From: VRUE01 sp963753245
GTDB lineage: Bacteria > Actinomycetota > Thermoleophilia > Solirubrobacterales > 70-9
Direction: 5' to 3'
Assembly: GCA_963753245.1 (NCBI GenBank)
Contig: CAVWBK010000005.1
Location: 62,001 to 126,000, forward strand
Length of the DNA: 64,000 bases
Shown in pieces: positions 1 through 7,333 of the stretch. Position numbers and translations under genes: made by a program. Positions within the stretch are counted from its first letter, which is position 1. Each line of letters begins with the position of its first letter. The notes under the pieces were generated by a model. That model made no database searches and was not told the DNA's origin. It saw only the letters and a program-made list of their open reading frames with translations.

Positions 1-132
1 GAGGGAAACAAGTTGTCTGAGACGACGAGACGGCTACGAGGGCGCTCAAACCCCGCCAGGGAAATTTGACCGCCACTTGGGGCAATGTTGAGGCCAGAGA
101 ATTTGGTAGCACACGGTACGGATAGGTCGGAG

Positions 133-1408
133 TCAGCTCAGCTGGTACCGAAAGAGGGCGAATCTCTCACCATCGGGAAGTCGTGGGTTCTAGACCATCT
201 CGGCGACCAGCACCAGTCCGTGTCCGATCGGCAGCACCGTTTCCCGACTGTGTTGGAGCTATGTCCGTAGAGCGTCCTGACGATTCCCGCTAGCCGAACT
301 GCCTGTCCAGCTGTCCGTCGGCACCCAGTCGGGCAAACACCAGGAGGCGCGAGGTACGTGCTCGAAGGGGCGTTCCTGAATATCAGCACCAGTAAGAAAT
401 ACGGAGCTGAACAGACGAGGAGCGATGTCCGCGATTCTGCGATTTCCTCCAGGGAGCAGAAGGTCGCCGTTACCGAGTTGCCGAAGCTCGAATCGACCGC
501 ACCATCTGCGAGCAAGCGAAAGAGACTGTCGCTGGAGGTGAGCGGGAGAGCGAGTCCGAAGATATCTGGAACAACCTGCAGGGGGATCGGCAAATAGACT
601 AGGCTGCTCTGTCCGAATGACGGGTCGGCGGTGCTGTCGGCTACCAGACGCTCGATGCCGGAGCTGACAAAGACCAGTCTGCAGCTGGTGTAGAAATGCA
701 GGCTCTATGCTGTACGAGGTACGGGGTCGATGATCGTCGCGCTGCTCCCAAAGGCCGCATCAATAGACGAGGCTGTAGAGAGACGGCAGAGGAAGACCTA
801 GTAACGATCGGGTCGAGAACACAGATAGCTAGGTGTAAAAGACGCAGACGAGAATACGGCCTTCCTGATCGACAGCGATGCTGAGGACGCGGACGCTCGT
901 AGAACCACAGAGGCGACGTGGGGCAAGCCGAAATCAGTAGTGATTACACGTCACCGCCGCCGAATGTCGGATCGGGTAACCCGTTCGGGGTGAAGAGAAG
1001 AAATCGGCCGTCGAGTTGACCGTCCAAGCGACGACGATGCGGCCGTCGGGTCGACTGCGAGATAGCTGAATACGAACGGCTGACCTACCACGCTCGCAAT
1101 ACGGAGAAGGCCGTCGTGCGCGAAGCCACGGTCGATGTGGCCATTTCCTAAGAACGAGACCACGACGGCTTCTCCTCCCAGCGCCCCGGCAGCGAATATC
1201 TCACCGCTCGGAGAGCGTGCCATCTGCACGTTGACTTGGGCGAAGAACTGACTCCCCCCGAGAGAACTGGCGCCAAAGCTCTGCCGCCGGAGCCAAATCC
1301 GGGATCCAGTTGAATGGTCTTGGCGGTGGCTTGCTGAGAAATGCCACCCGACAGCAGCGACGCAGCCAGCGCGGCGCAGAGCATCCACCACGTCCATCGC
1401 GCCCTTCG
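133..1408 (-). pseudogene. decayed secreted delta-60 repeat protein
   Basis: Read on the minus strand, fragments of one protein can be followed through all three frames. First comes an arginine-rich, hydrophobic signal-like start (MLCAALAASLLSGG near 1384). Repeat signatures follow at roughly 150-175 bp intervals: LDPGFGSGG (about 1300), GNGHIDRGF (1130), TPNGLPDPTFGGGD (970), VADSTADPSFG (640), LLADGAVDSSFG (500) and LGADGQLDRQFG (320). A terminal FALFRYQLS precedes a stop at 133. Between repeats sit the expected strands, for example PDGRIVVAW and DQEGRILV. This matches the delta-60 repeat family (adG-x-x-D-x-x-FG), which is usually secreted or surface-exposed. At least five frameshifts and several in-frame stops interrupt it, one of them at a G run near 1258. 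The rest of the window has few such lesions, so decay is likelier than sequencing error. No intact gene was found in 1-1560. Confidence 0.75.
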
Positions 1409-1564
1409 CTATGGATGCGACTCGATCCTCTCGGCCAGGCTGGTCTTTCTGAAACAGTGAAGTGCCCGAAAGTCGCACCTTAAACGCTGCCATGCGACTA
1501 GCGGCAACAGCGGGAGGCCGCGGATGCAACAAACTCCAGGCCGCTCACGGGGGCGGCTGTGGTT

Positions 1565-1780
1565 TTAGGGGGCGCTCGTCGGCGCCCAGACGCTAGGAGT
1601 CGGCGACTGCACGGCAGTGAACGCCGCTGGGTCGTCGGGGACGAAGGTCAGCACCTGCTGGCCTTCGACGGTCGCCAGGACGATTTCGCCCTTGGCGCGC
1701 TTGCGGGCGTTGGCTGAGCCTGCGGCTACCTGCACCTTGCCGGTGGAGGACGAGAGGTCTGTCGAGACGGTGATGCTCAC
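1565..1780 (-). CDS. small hypothetical protein
   Basis: A 71-residue reading frame starts at GTG (MSITVSTDLSSS) and ends in a Pro/Ser/Thr-rich tail. The middle part (about residues 15-50) reads like a small folded domain with alternating hydrophobic positions, GEIVLATVEGQQVLTFVPDD. No signal peptide, membrane segment or recognised family is visible. It lies downstream of the recombinase gene on the same strand, after a gap of about 156 bp, and could be a passenger of the same element. No good ribosome binding site precedes the start, so both reality and start are uncertain. Confidence 0.4.
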   Translation of the reverse strand: MSITVSTDLSSSTGKVQVAAGSANARKRAKGEIVLATVEGQQVLTFVPDDPAAFTAVQSPTPSVWAPTSAP

Positions 1781-1936
1781 GGAGAGATCCGACGGCGGAG
1801 TGGACCTGCGAGTAGGCGGTGTGGTGAGATTTTAGAGCGCTCGTCGCGCGTCGCCGAAATCTGACGAGATGTATGCGCCACCCGCTCGCGTGGCCGCGCG
1901 CTCTGTGACGTTCCCGGTCTCACGCCGTCGTTTGGC

Positions 1937-2608
1937 CTACGCGGCGTCGGCATCCAACCTGCGCAGCAGACGACGAACTGAGTTGGCGTGCCAGCGCTTG
2001 CCACCCAGCGACGACAGGCCGTAAGCGTTGAGTCGTTCTGCCATCAGCGTGGCGCTCTTGCCCTGCTCGCGTAGGTCGCTGACGACCGCCACCACGGCCT
2101 CAGGAACCGGCCTTCGCTTGCGACCGCCGACAGCAGGCAGTCCGGGCTTGCGTCCAAGTCGCTTCGTGGACTGCGCCAGACCCTCTTTGATGCGCAGGCT
2201 GATCGTTTCGCGCTCCCATTCTGCCACCGACATCAGCACGTTGGCGATCAGCTTGCCGTTTGGCGTCGTGGTGTCGATTCCAGGATCTAGACAGACCAAC
2301 GACCAACCAATCGATTCTGAATGCGCCAACATGCGACTGAAATCCAGAACTGATCGTGACAGCCTGTCTAGGCGCGTCACACACAGCACGTCGCCTGCAC
2401 GCAGGCCAGCCAACACAGGACCAAGCGCCGGCCTGTCGTGGGCTGAGACCTTGCCACTTACGTCCTCGTCCACGACCTGCTCAGTCACCGGCCAACCACG
2501 ACGCGCCACCTCTGCGCTCAGCAGCTCTGCCTGCGCTGCCAGTCCGAGACTCTGCTCGTTCGTGCTCACTCGCCTGTAGAGCACCACTCGTCGTTCCTGC
2601 TCTGCCAT
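1937..2608 (-). CDS. serine recombinase (resolvase/invertase family)
   Basis: The 223-residue protein is a small serine site-specific recombinase. The N-terminal catalytic domain (about 1-140) carries the nucleophile Ser15 in VVLYRRVSTNEQ and the conserved TRLDRLSRS helix near residue 70. The stretch VAEWERETISLRIKEGL marks the long E helix used for dimerisation. The C-terminal part (about 160-223) is a short DNA-binding region with a helix-turn-helix-like segment, so this is the resolvase/invertase size class, not a large integrase. I chose ATG at 2608 because GGTGGAG sits just upstream; longer in-frame starts lack such a site and would add unrelated residues. The repeats upstream (2634-2749) are candidate binding sites. 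It probably moves or resolves the surrounding element (inference). Confidence 0.9.
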   Translation of the reverse strand: MAEQERRVVLYRRVSTNEQSLGLAAQAELLSAEVARRGWPVTEQVVDEDVSGKVSAHDRPALGPVLAGLRAGDVLCVTRLDRLSRSVLDFSRMLAHSESIGWSLVCLDPGIDTTTPNGKLIANVLMSVAEWERETISLRIKEGLAQSTKRLGRKPGLPAVGGRKRRPVPEAVVAVVSDLREQGKSATLMAERLNAYGLSSLGGKRWHANSVRRLLRRLDADAA

Positions 2609-2633
2609 CGCTCCACCTTCCATCGCTTTGCTG

Positions 2634-2666
2634 ACACCTGTTTGGTTGTGTGTTGGTAGCAGGTGT
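2634..2666. repeat. inverted repeat upstream of recombinase
   Basis: ACACCTG at 2634-2640 and CAGGTGT at 2660-2666 form perfect 7-bp inverted arms separated by 19 bp. They lie 26-58 bp upstream of the recombinase start. Spacing and position suit a recombinase or repressor site, but this is inference from position alone. Confidence 0.45.
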
Positions 2667-2721
2667 GGGTCTTCGACGAGTGGAGCAGCGCCTGTGCTCA
2701 GCAGCAGACAGGTTGGTAGGC

Positions 2722-2749
2722 GACTGCACCGCCTCACCACGACTGCACC
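2722..2749. repeat. direct repeat GACTGCACC, 19-bp period
   Basis: GACTGCACC occurs at 2722-2730 and again at 2741-2749. It lies in the 323-bp noncoding stretch between the recombinase and the membrane protein gene at 2932. The stretch is also rich in CACCAC/GTGTG words. Apart from these repeats and the inverted repeat at 2634-2666, I see no gene in 2609-2931. Confidence 0.4.
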
Positions 2750-2931
2750 ACGCGTTCTCGTGGCACTGCTCACCACCTCAGCGTGTGTGGCGTGGTCGCT
2801 CGTGTGTGAGCACCGCAGGGACGGCCTGACTCGCGGACGGTGGCCACCTGCGTGTGCCCCTATGCGCGACCTGCAGGACCGCTAGGTCGAAGGGTGGGTG
2901 GCCCGAAAGTGTCCCCAGGGCGTCCCGGTCA

Positions 2932-3360
2932 TCAGATTTCGGGCGTGCAATGTCCAGAAATCGCTAGCAACCAGATCCACAGCAGCAATAGCCAACCGAA
3001 CAGGGCGACATTCCCCGCTATCGCGAACCAGCCGCCCCTAAAGACTCCGACAGAGCGGGAAAATAGCCCGATGACACCGCCTACCAAAGCGACCGCCCCC
3101 AGTACGAGCAGGAAGCGATGCAGGTCATTCTGCCCGCCCGCCGTGACGTGGGGTATGAAGTAGAAGAAGTTGCTGACCACGCCCACGATGAAGATGGCCA
3201 CGGCCCACGGCCTCCCCTCTGCCTCGGTCCGCCTCCAGGCGACGACCAGTAGCAGTCCCCAGAGCGCCACGATCATCGGCGGGAGGACGATCCAAGCAAT
3301 GCGTTTAGAGCCGCTATAAGCGTCGCAGGCGGCTAGGCTCACCAGACTTTCCGTGGTCAC
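2932..3360 (-). CDS. four-helix membrane protein, hypothetical
   Basis: The 142-residue protein has four hydrophobic segments, at about residues 22-42 (WIVLPPMIVALWGLLLVVAW), 52-72 (VAIFIVGVVSNFFYFI), 84-102 (LLVLGAVALVGGVIGLF) and 110-135 (WFAIAGNVALFGWLLLLWIW). Loops are short, with an arginine-rich first loop (RRTEAEGR) that should be cytoplasmic. The layout resembles the phospholipase-D N-terminal-like or other small polytopic families, but I cannot assign one. It lies between the recombinase and another membrane protein on the same strand and is probably a passenger of the accessory region. The start is ATG at 3360; no strong ribosome binding site is obvious. Confidence 0.65.
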   Translation of the reverse strand: MTTESLVSLAACDAYSGSKRIAWIVLPPMIVALWGLLLVVAWRRTEAEGRPWAVAIFIVGVVSNFFYFIPHVTAGGQNDLHRFLLVLGAVALVGGVIGLFSRSVGVFRGGWFAIAGNVALFGWLLLLWIWLLAISGHCTPEI

Positions 3361-3475
3361 CGCCGCCGGATGCTAGCGGTCCGGTCTGCGTCGCCCGCGA
3401 ACCTCGCCTGACCGGCCCGCTCCACGCCACCGCTGGCGTGATCGTATGACCTGCTCTACGCGATGTCGGAGGCGT

Positions 3476-3994
3476 TTAGTACGCCTCGCCACCGTGGTCG
3501 GAGCAGGCGCCTTGGATGCCGCCAGAATCGCTCCACTCCCCATCGGCGCATTCGACCGGGTAGCCGCGCCCCTCGCCGAAGCTGGGGATGCATGTGTGGG
3601 TGGAGCAGAAGCCTGAGCCCGAACTCGAGGATGACCGGACCGGGGCCGGCGATGATTCGCCCGACGTCACGATCCCTGCGGAATGCAGGACGGCAGAGAT
3701 CCCGATGAAGGGGAGGATGAGTGCGGCCACCACGGCGGCGATGAGGACTAGGCTGAAGATGGTCGCGACCGCCCAGCCGAGAAACATGCACGTCAAGAGG
3801 AATACCCAGACGAGGACCTGTACCGGCGCGATGAGGACCGCCACGAGCCGCCACAATCCACCTCGTTCCCAGGTGCGCCACATGAAGGAGCCGTAACGCT
3901 CGACTGTACGGTCCGCCCAACTCTCGGTCGCGGCCCTCGCCCGCTCGAATACACGAGCCACACGGCGCCAGGCGCGTATCAACCGCGCGAACAC
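3476..3994 (-). CDS. membrane protein with DUF3761-like cysteine tail
   Basis: The 172-residue protein starts with a basic amphipathic region (residues 1-45, rich in Arg). A long hydrophobic hairpin follows at about residues 48-105, with LVAVLIAPVQVLVWVFLL and a second segment FSLVLIAAVVAALILPF. After a Ser-rich linker the C-terminal 40 residues contain four cysteines, including VECADGEWSDSGGIQGACSD followed by HGG. That pattern (C-x-D-G-x-x-S-x-S ... G-x-C-S-x-H-G-G) resembles the DUF3761 / Excalibur-like extracellular motif of actinobacterial and phage proteins. The likely topology puts the cysteine module outside the cell. A competing reading frame on the same strand (3456-3920) lacks this pattern and was discarded. 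The function is unknown. Confidence 0.7.
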   Translation of the reverse strand: MFARLIRAWRRVARVFERARAATESWADRTVERYGSFMWRTWERGGLWRLVAVLIAPVQVLVWVFLLTCMFLGWAVATIFSLVLIAAVVAALILPFIGISAVLHSAGIVTSGESSPAPVRSSSSSGSGFCSTHTCIPSFGEGRGYPVECADGEWSDSGGIQGACSDHGGEAY

Positions 3995-4068
3995 GGCGCC
4001 AGCCTATCGCCGGATTGTCGCATCGAGTTACCGGCGCATTCCGCCGCGCCTGCGACTACCTTTGATCC

Positions 4069-4380
4069 ATGGTGTCGAGTGCCGAGAAGCGCCGAGCGCG
4101 GGAAGCCGCACGACGGGCCACCAAGACCGGGAAGATCGTGGATCCCGGCCGGTGCGAGGTCTGCGGCGACGAGGTGAGGCTCGACCGCCACCACCCCGAC
4201 TACACCAAAGCCATCGACGTGGACTGGCTCTGCCGCGAGTGCCACGCCGTCCGTCACGCTGAGGCCGGCGACATGGAGCGGGCGCACTTCGAGGCGGCCT
4301 TCCGCGGCACCGAGGCCGTGGCGGCAGGCTACGAGGACGAGGCGGCCTACTACGACTGGCCCAGCTGGCCGCCGAACTGA
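4069..4380 (+). CDS. HNH-like zinc-binding protein
   Basis: The 103-residue protein has a basic N-terminus (KRRAREAARRATKTGK). A zinc-ribbon/HNH arrangement follows at about residues 25-65: RCEVCGDEV, then LDRHHPDYTKAIDVDW, then LCRECHAVRH. The CxxC ... HH ... CxxCH order is that of short HNH-type or zinc-finger proteins common in phages and integrative elements, where they nick DNA or bind nucleic acid. The C-terminal 35 residues are acidic and rich in Tyr and Trp (AAYYDWPSWPPN). ATG at 4069 is used; no clear ribosome binding site is visible. Whether it keeps nuclease activity cannot be told from the motif alone. Confidence 0.7.
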   Translation: MVSSAEKRRAREAARRATKTGKIVDPGRCEVCGDEVRLDRHHPDYTKAIDVDWLCRECHAVRHAEAGDMERAHFEAAFRGTEAVAAGYEDEAAYYDWPSWPPN

Positions 4381-4427
4381 CGGCCCCTCTATGGAGAGGC
4401 ACAGACGCCTGAAATAGGCTCCGCGCC

Positions 4428-5096
4428 GTGATCCTCGCGGCGGTTGAATTCTTAGGGGTCGAATGGATCGGGAACGGAAGCCCGGCACTGGAACAGGTCG
4501 GCCCTCTGCTCGGCTCGGTGGTGCTCGCCTTGGTCGCCGCGTACGCAGCGTGGCTGGCGGCGGGGACCGCGAGCGACTGGCAGGAACGACAGCTTGCCAG
4601 TGCGGATACTCGGCACCGGGAACAGCTAGACCACGACCTGAAGGTGCGGAAGGACGAGTACAGCCGGGACGCCATCGACGCGGCCATCGTGCTGGTCATC
4701 GACCTCCAGCGTCAGATCGCCACGGCGACGCAGAACGCCGCCTGGACTGAACGGCAGCGGACCCACTACGGCGATCTCGGCGATTCGGCGGGCAAGGAAA
4801 GGGCCCTCAAGAAGCTCGACTACGACATGAAAATGGAGCTTCTGCCGCTGGGGGAGAGGGTGCTTGAGATGCACCAGTTCACCATCCGTCTCGGCCTCCG
4901 CTTGGGCAGCCGTCACGCAATCCCGACCCTCAACACGGACCTTATGAACAAGTGGTGTGAATGTGTCAACTCCCTACGGCCCGCCGCCCAGCGGAACCGC
5001 CGCGATGATGAGGCGGTGGCCAGCGAAAAGCTGGCCGAGGAAGCTAGCGACGTACAGGCCAAGCTCACGGCCGAGTGCGAGCTGTGGTTCCAATAA
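4428..5096 (+). CDS. membrane-anchored coiled-coil protein, hypothetical
   Basis: The 222-residue protein has one N-terminal membrane segment (about residues 25-48, GPLLGSVVLALVAAYAAWLA). A long, highly charged cytoplasmic part follows, with heptad-like helices (for example residues 55-80 and 180-222). It starts at GTG 4428. No family is recognised. It follows the HNH-like gene at a distance of 47 bp and may share its transcript. A perfect 11-bp hairpin at 5122-5154 lies just after the stop. Its last 184 bp are overlapped on the opposite strand by the doubtful C-terminal extension of the ATPase reading frame (4913-6601). The GC-rich third positions here support this strand as the coding one. 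Confidence 0.65.
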   Translation: MILAAVEFLGVEWIGNGSPALEQVGPLLGSVVLALVAAYAAWLAAGTASDWQERQLASADTRHREQLDHDLKVRKDEYSRDAIDAAIVLVIDLQRQIATATQNAAWTERQRTHYGDLGDSAGKERALKKLDYDMKMELLPLGERVLEMHQFTIRLGLRLGSRHAIPTLNTDLMNKWCECVNSLRPAAQRNRRDDEAVASEKLAEEASDVQAKLTAECELWFQ

Positions 5097-6601
5097 GGCA
5101 GCGTCAACGGAGACCGGTGGAGGAAAGGGGAAACCCAAGGGTATTCCCCTTTCCTTTCCACCCGGCGCTCACCGGTGCTTCTATTTTCCACCGTTTTCCG
5201 TGACCCGCCACTAGCCCCAGCTATAGATACGAACTGGCTGGAAAGGAAAACAGAAAGGCTTCTGTTTTCTGTTTTCCACATGACCGCGAACGGGCTTTCC
5301 ACCGACCGGCCGTATTTCGCGCCGAGTACTGTCATTTCCGATGACTGACGCCCAGTGGAAGCAACGCCTAGAGGACACGCGCTACATGCGCAGCCGACCG
5401 GGTCGGCGGGGCGAGGTCTCCGTCTACCGGCATGACGACGACGGCGAGCTGCGGTTCGACCACATCGAGTGGCCGGACGGGCGACAGACGACCTAGTCTC
5501 ATCCCCGGTCAGCTCGGTGCGGTAGTTGGCCACCGTCTTCGGGCCGACGCCGAGTTGCTCAGCGATCTTGGCGTCGGTGATGCCCGGCTCCTCGTCGAGA
5601 AGCTCCTGCATCCGCTTCTTGTTGTGCTCCTTCTTCTGTGAGCCCTTGGACCCCTTCCCCGCGCCTTTCCGGTTGACCGCCGGGCCGGTGGCCTCTTCCC
5701 AGGACCCATAGACATTGCCGCCGAGCGCCATCGTCCAGCGGCCGGGTACGCCATCACGGCTCGCCTCAACTTCGAGCGTGACCTCGCCCGTGTTGTCCCG
5801 GTCGAACTCCTTTGTTTTCTCGGAGGTGAACAGCTGCTCGTTGAGGTCGCCCTTCGACGAGGTCCCGCGAGCACGGCCCTTGTCTGAGTGGCCGGCGTTG
5901 TCGAGAATCAGGGTGGAGATGCCCTGCTGAAAGAGGGGGTCAATCACCTCGCCCATGAATTTGGAGTACTGGTCCGACGAGTCCTCTTCTAGGCCGAGGC
6001 TGGTCAGGAACGCGCGGGAGGAGTCGAAGACGACGAGGTGTGCGCCCTGAAGCTCGGCGGTCAGGTCGTCCCGGTCGCCTCGGCGGATCTGCGGGAAGGA
6101 GTAGTACGACAGGCCGCCGCGGACGACGTCGAGCTGCTCGGGGGTGAGGTCGCGGGCGCTCGCAATGTCCTTGAGCCGGAGACCGTAGCGACGGTGCCCG
6201 TTCTCGCGGTCGAGGATCACGACCCGGCTACCGGCCAAGGCGATGTCCACCGACATCACCAGTGTGGCGAGCGACTTCCCGCCCTTCCGCTCCATCGGCC
6301 AGAGGTGGCGGGCACCCTTGAGGATCACACCGCTGGAGCCGGGGAGAGTTTCGGGGGGCAGCAGGTCCTCGGGGCGGAGGTCGAGCAGGCTGACCTTTGT
6401 CGCCGTGAAACGAGACGCGAATGTGTCGATCCCAGCGCGGCTTTGGACCTCGGTAGCTGCCTCCTTGGCGTCCTCGAGCTTCTCGCTGGCGACCTCAAGC
6501 TCACGCTCGTAGATCGCGTACAGCTCGGGCACCGTCAGCTCGCGCTTTCCACCGGAAGCAGCCACGGCGTCGGTTGTAGGATCTATCTCGGTTGTAGTCA
6601 T
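4913..6601 (-). CDS. RepA-like AAA ATPase with C-terminal HTH
   Basis: The supported part is residues 1-367 (about 5500-6601). An N-terminal helical region (20-60) precedes a RecA-fold ATPase of the AAA_25/RepA type. The P-loop variant is PMERKGGKSLATLV (about residue 105) and the Walker B strand is HLVVFDSSRAFL (about residue 185). A Lys/Gly-rich linker leads to a helix-turn-helix at about residues 335-365 (ITDAKIAEQLGVGPKTVANY). Such proteins serve as plasmid or phage helicase loaders or replication ATPases. ATG at 6601 follows AGAAGGAAA. After residue 367 the frame runs on for 195 odd residues, opposite the 51-residue gene, the repeat cluster and the end of 4428-5096. A one-base shift in the GGGG run near 5503 would give an immediate TGA, so the original stop has probably been lost. 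Confidence 0.8.
   Translation of the reverse strand: MTTTEIDPTTDAVAASGGKRELTVPELYAIYERELEVASEKLEDAKEAATEVQSRAGIDTFASRFTATKVSLLDLRPEDLLPPETLPGSSGVILKGARHLWPMERKGGKSLATLVMSVDIALAGSRVVILDRENGHRRYGLRLKDIASARDLTPEQLDVVRGGLSYYSFPQIRRGDRDDLTAELQGAHLVVFDSSRAFLTSLGLEEDSSDQYSKFMGEVIDPLFQQGISTLILDNAGHSDKGRARGTSSKGDLNEQLFTSEKTKEFDRDNTGEVTLEVEASRDGVPGRWTMALGGNVYGSWEEATGPAVNRKGAGKGSKGSQKKEHNKKRMQELLDEEPGITDAKIAEQLGVGPKTVANYRTELTGDETRSSVARPATRCGRTAARRRRHAGRRRPRPADPVGCACSACPLGVASTGRQSSEMTVLGAKYGRSVESPFAVMWKTENRSLSVFLSSQFVSIAGASGGSRKTVENRSTGERRVERKGEYPWVSPFLHRSPLTLPYWNHSSHSAVSLACTSLASSASFSLATASSSRRFRWAAGRRELTHSHHLFIRSVLRVGIA
5122..5154. terminator. perfect 11-bp hairpin after 4428-5096
   Basis: GGAAAGGGGAA (5122-5132) and TTCCCCTTTCC (5144-5154) are perfect inverted arms with an 11-base loop. 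They start 25 bp after the stop of the upstream gene. A long T run is missing, so it may be a terminator, a processing signal or part of the repeat-rich control region that follows. Confidence 0.45.
5154..5304. repeat. TTTCCAC repeat cluster, possible origin or control region
   Basis: The noncoding stretch 5097-5340 is locally AT-richer than its surroundings. It carries CTTTCCACC (5154-5162), TTTTCCACCG (5184-5193), TTTTCCACA (5272-5280) and CTTTCCACCG (5295-5304), all in the same orientation. The copy at 5272 fits the DnaA-box consensus TTWTNCACA. A second perfect inverted repeat, GGAAAACAGAAA / TTTCTGTTTTCC (5245-5256 and 5266-5277), lies among them. The neighbouring gene encodes a RepA-like ATPase, so an iteron-type origin or an autoregulatory region is possible (inference). 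Confidence 0.4.
5341..5496 (+). CDS. 51-residue hypothetical protein
   Basis: An ATG at 5341 opens a 51-codon frame (MTDAQWKQRLEDTRYMRSRP ... DHIEWPDGRQTT) ending in TAG at 5496. Nearly all third positions are G or C, as in real genes of this genome. The protein is highly charged, with a predicted strand pattern (EVSVYRHDDDGELRFDHIEW). It has no recognised family and no clear ribosome binding site. It lies opposite the doubtful C-terminal extension of the ATPase frame, and its coding signal argues that the extension is not translated. Confidence 0.45.
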   Translation: MTDAQWKQRLEDTRYMRSRPGRRGEVSVYRHDDDGELRFDHIEWPDGRQTT

Positions 6602-6646
6602 GCTTTTCCTTCTGAGAGGTCACCTGGGCGGGTGGCCTTTCTGCTT

Positions 6647-6877
6647 TTAGGTGGTCAAGTTCTTTCGGCCCTTACGCTTCGGGCCTCGGTGGTTGGTGTG
6701 GATCCCGCCGCCGCGCCTCGGTTTCGGGAGCGGGTCCGAGACGCCGGTCGCGGCACTGATGAGGTCGCGCACGACGACGGACGTGGGGACCTTCCGGTCG
6801 GCGGCGATCTCGTCCAGCTTCACCTTCTGCTCGGGCGCGATCCTGAATCTGAGGCTGACTGCTTTTTGTGGATTCAT
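6647..6877 (-). CDS. ribbon-helix-helix DNA-binding protein
   Basis: The 76-residue protein matches the Arc/CopG fold. A short strand (KAVSLRFRIAP, residues 5-15) precedes two helices (EQKVKLDEIAADRK and PTSVVVRDLISAATG). A basic tail follows (PRRGGGIHTNHRGPKRKGRK). It lies 45 bp upstream of the RepA-like ATPase gene on the same strand. This suggests a copy-number or transcription regulator of that gene, as CopG-type proteins are in plasmids (inference). Confidence 0.75.
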   Translation of the reverse strand: MNPQKAVSLRFRIAPEQKVKLDEIAADRKVPTSVVVRDLISAATGVSDPLPKPRRGGGIHTNHRGPKRKGRKNLTT

Positions 6878-6940
6878 GGTTGTACGTGGATCCTACGTTT
6901 CGATGTACTGCTGGGGACGAATATGAGAGGCGGGGAGGAC

Positions 6941-7264
6941 CTACTCGACCGGCGCGGGCGGGAACTGGAAAGCGATCTCGATATCGCCCTGCTGGACGAC
7001 CACCATCACGCCGGAACTGCCCTCGACTGTCCACTGCCACCCACCGTCGGAGGCGGAGCGCATCAGGGTCACGAAGCCGGTCGTAGTCAGGTCCACGTAG
7101 TGGTATTCGCCGTCGTGACGAACGCCCTTCAGCGTCCCGTCGAACGAGGCCCACGGTCGGCTGCCACTCATACGGACGCCCACCTCCTCGCCGATCCTCG
7201 CGGTCACGGCCTCGATAGCCGCGTCATAGGTCAGCGGTTCCATCTGCGTGCTGTCGGTATTCAT
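6941..7264 (-). CDS. hypothetical protein of the accessory region
   Basis: The 107-residue soluble protein has an N-terminal helix (LTYDAAIEAVTARIGEEVGV). The rest is mostly beta structure, including HYVDLTTTGFVTLMR and GVMVVVQQGDIEIAFQF. ATG at 7264 is preceded by AAGGGAGCAGC, a good ribosome binding site. It sits in a same-strand run with the DUF1281-like and ribbon-helix-helix genes, so it is likely co-transcribed. No family is recognised. Confidence 0.6.
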   Translation of the reverse strand: MNTDSTQMEPLTYDAAIEAVTARIGEEVGVRMSGSRPWASFDGTLKGVRHDGEYHYVDLTTTGFVTLMRSASDGGWQWTVEGSSGVMVVVQQGDIEIAFQFPPAPVE

Positions 7265-7333
7265 GCTGCTCCCTTCGTAGTTGGATATGACTCCGGCGGA
7301 GACCGCCGCCCGAAAGCGACGGCCCCCTGCTCG

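Noticed and set aside
183..215. tRNA-like T-arm (GTGGGTTCTAGACCATC)
   Set aside because: The stem has mismatches and no acceptor, D or anticodon arm can be paired around it; it lies inside the decayed repeat gene.
1617..1835. Plus-strand frame opposite the 71-residue protein
   Set aside because: Codon use and composition fit the minus strand better and no protein-like pattern is visible.
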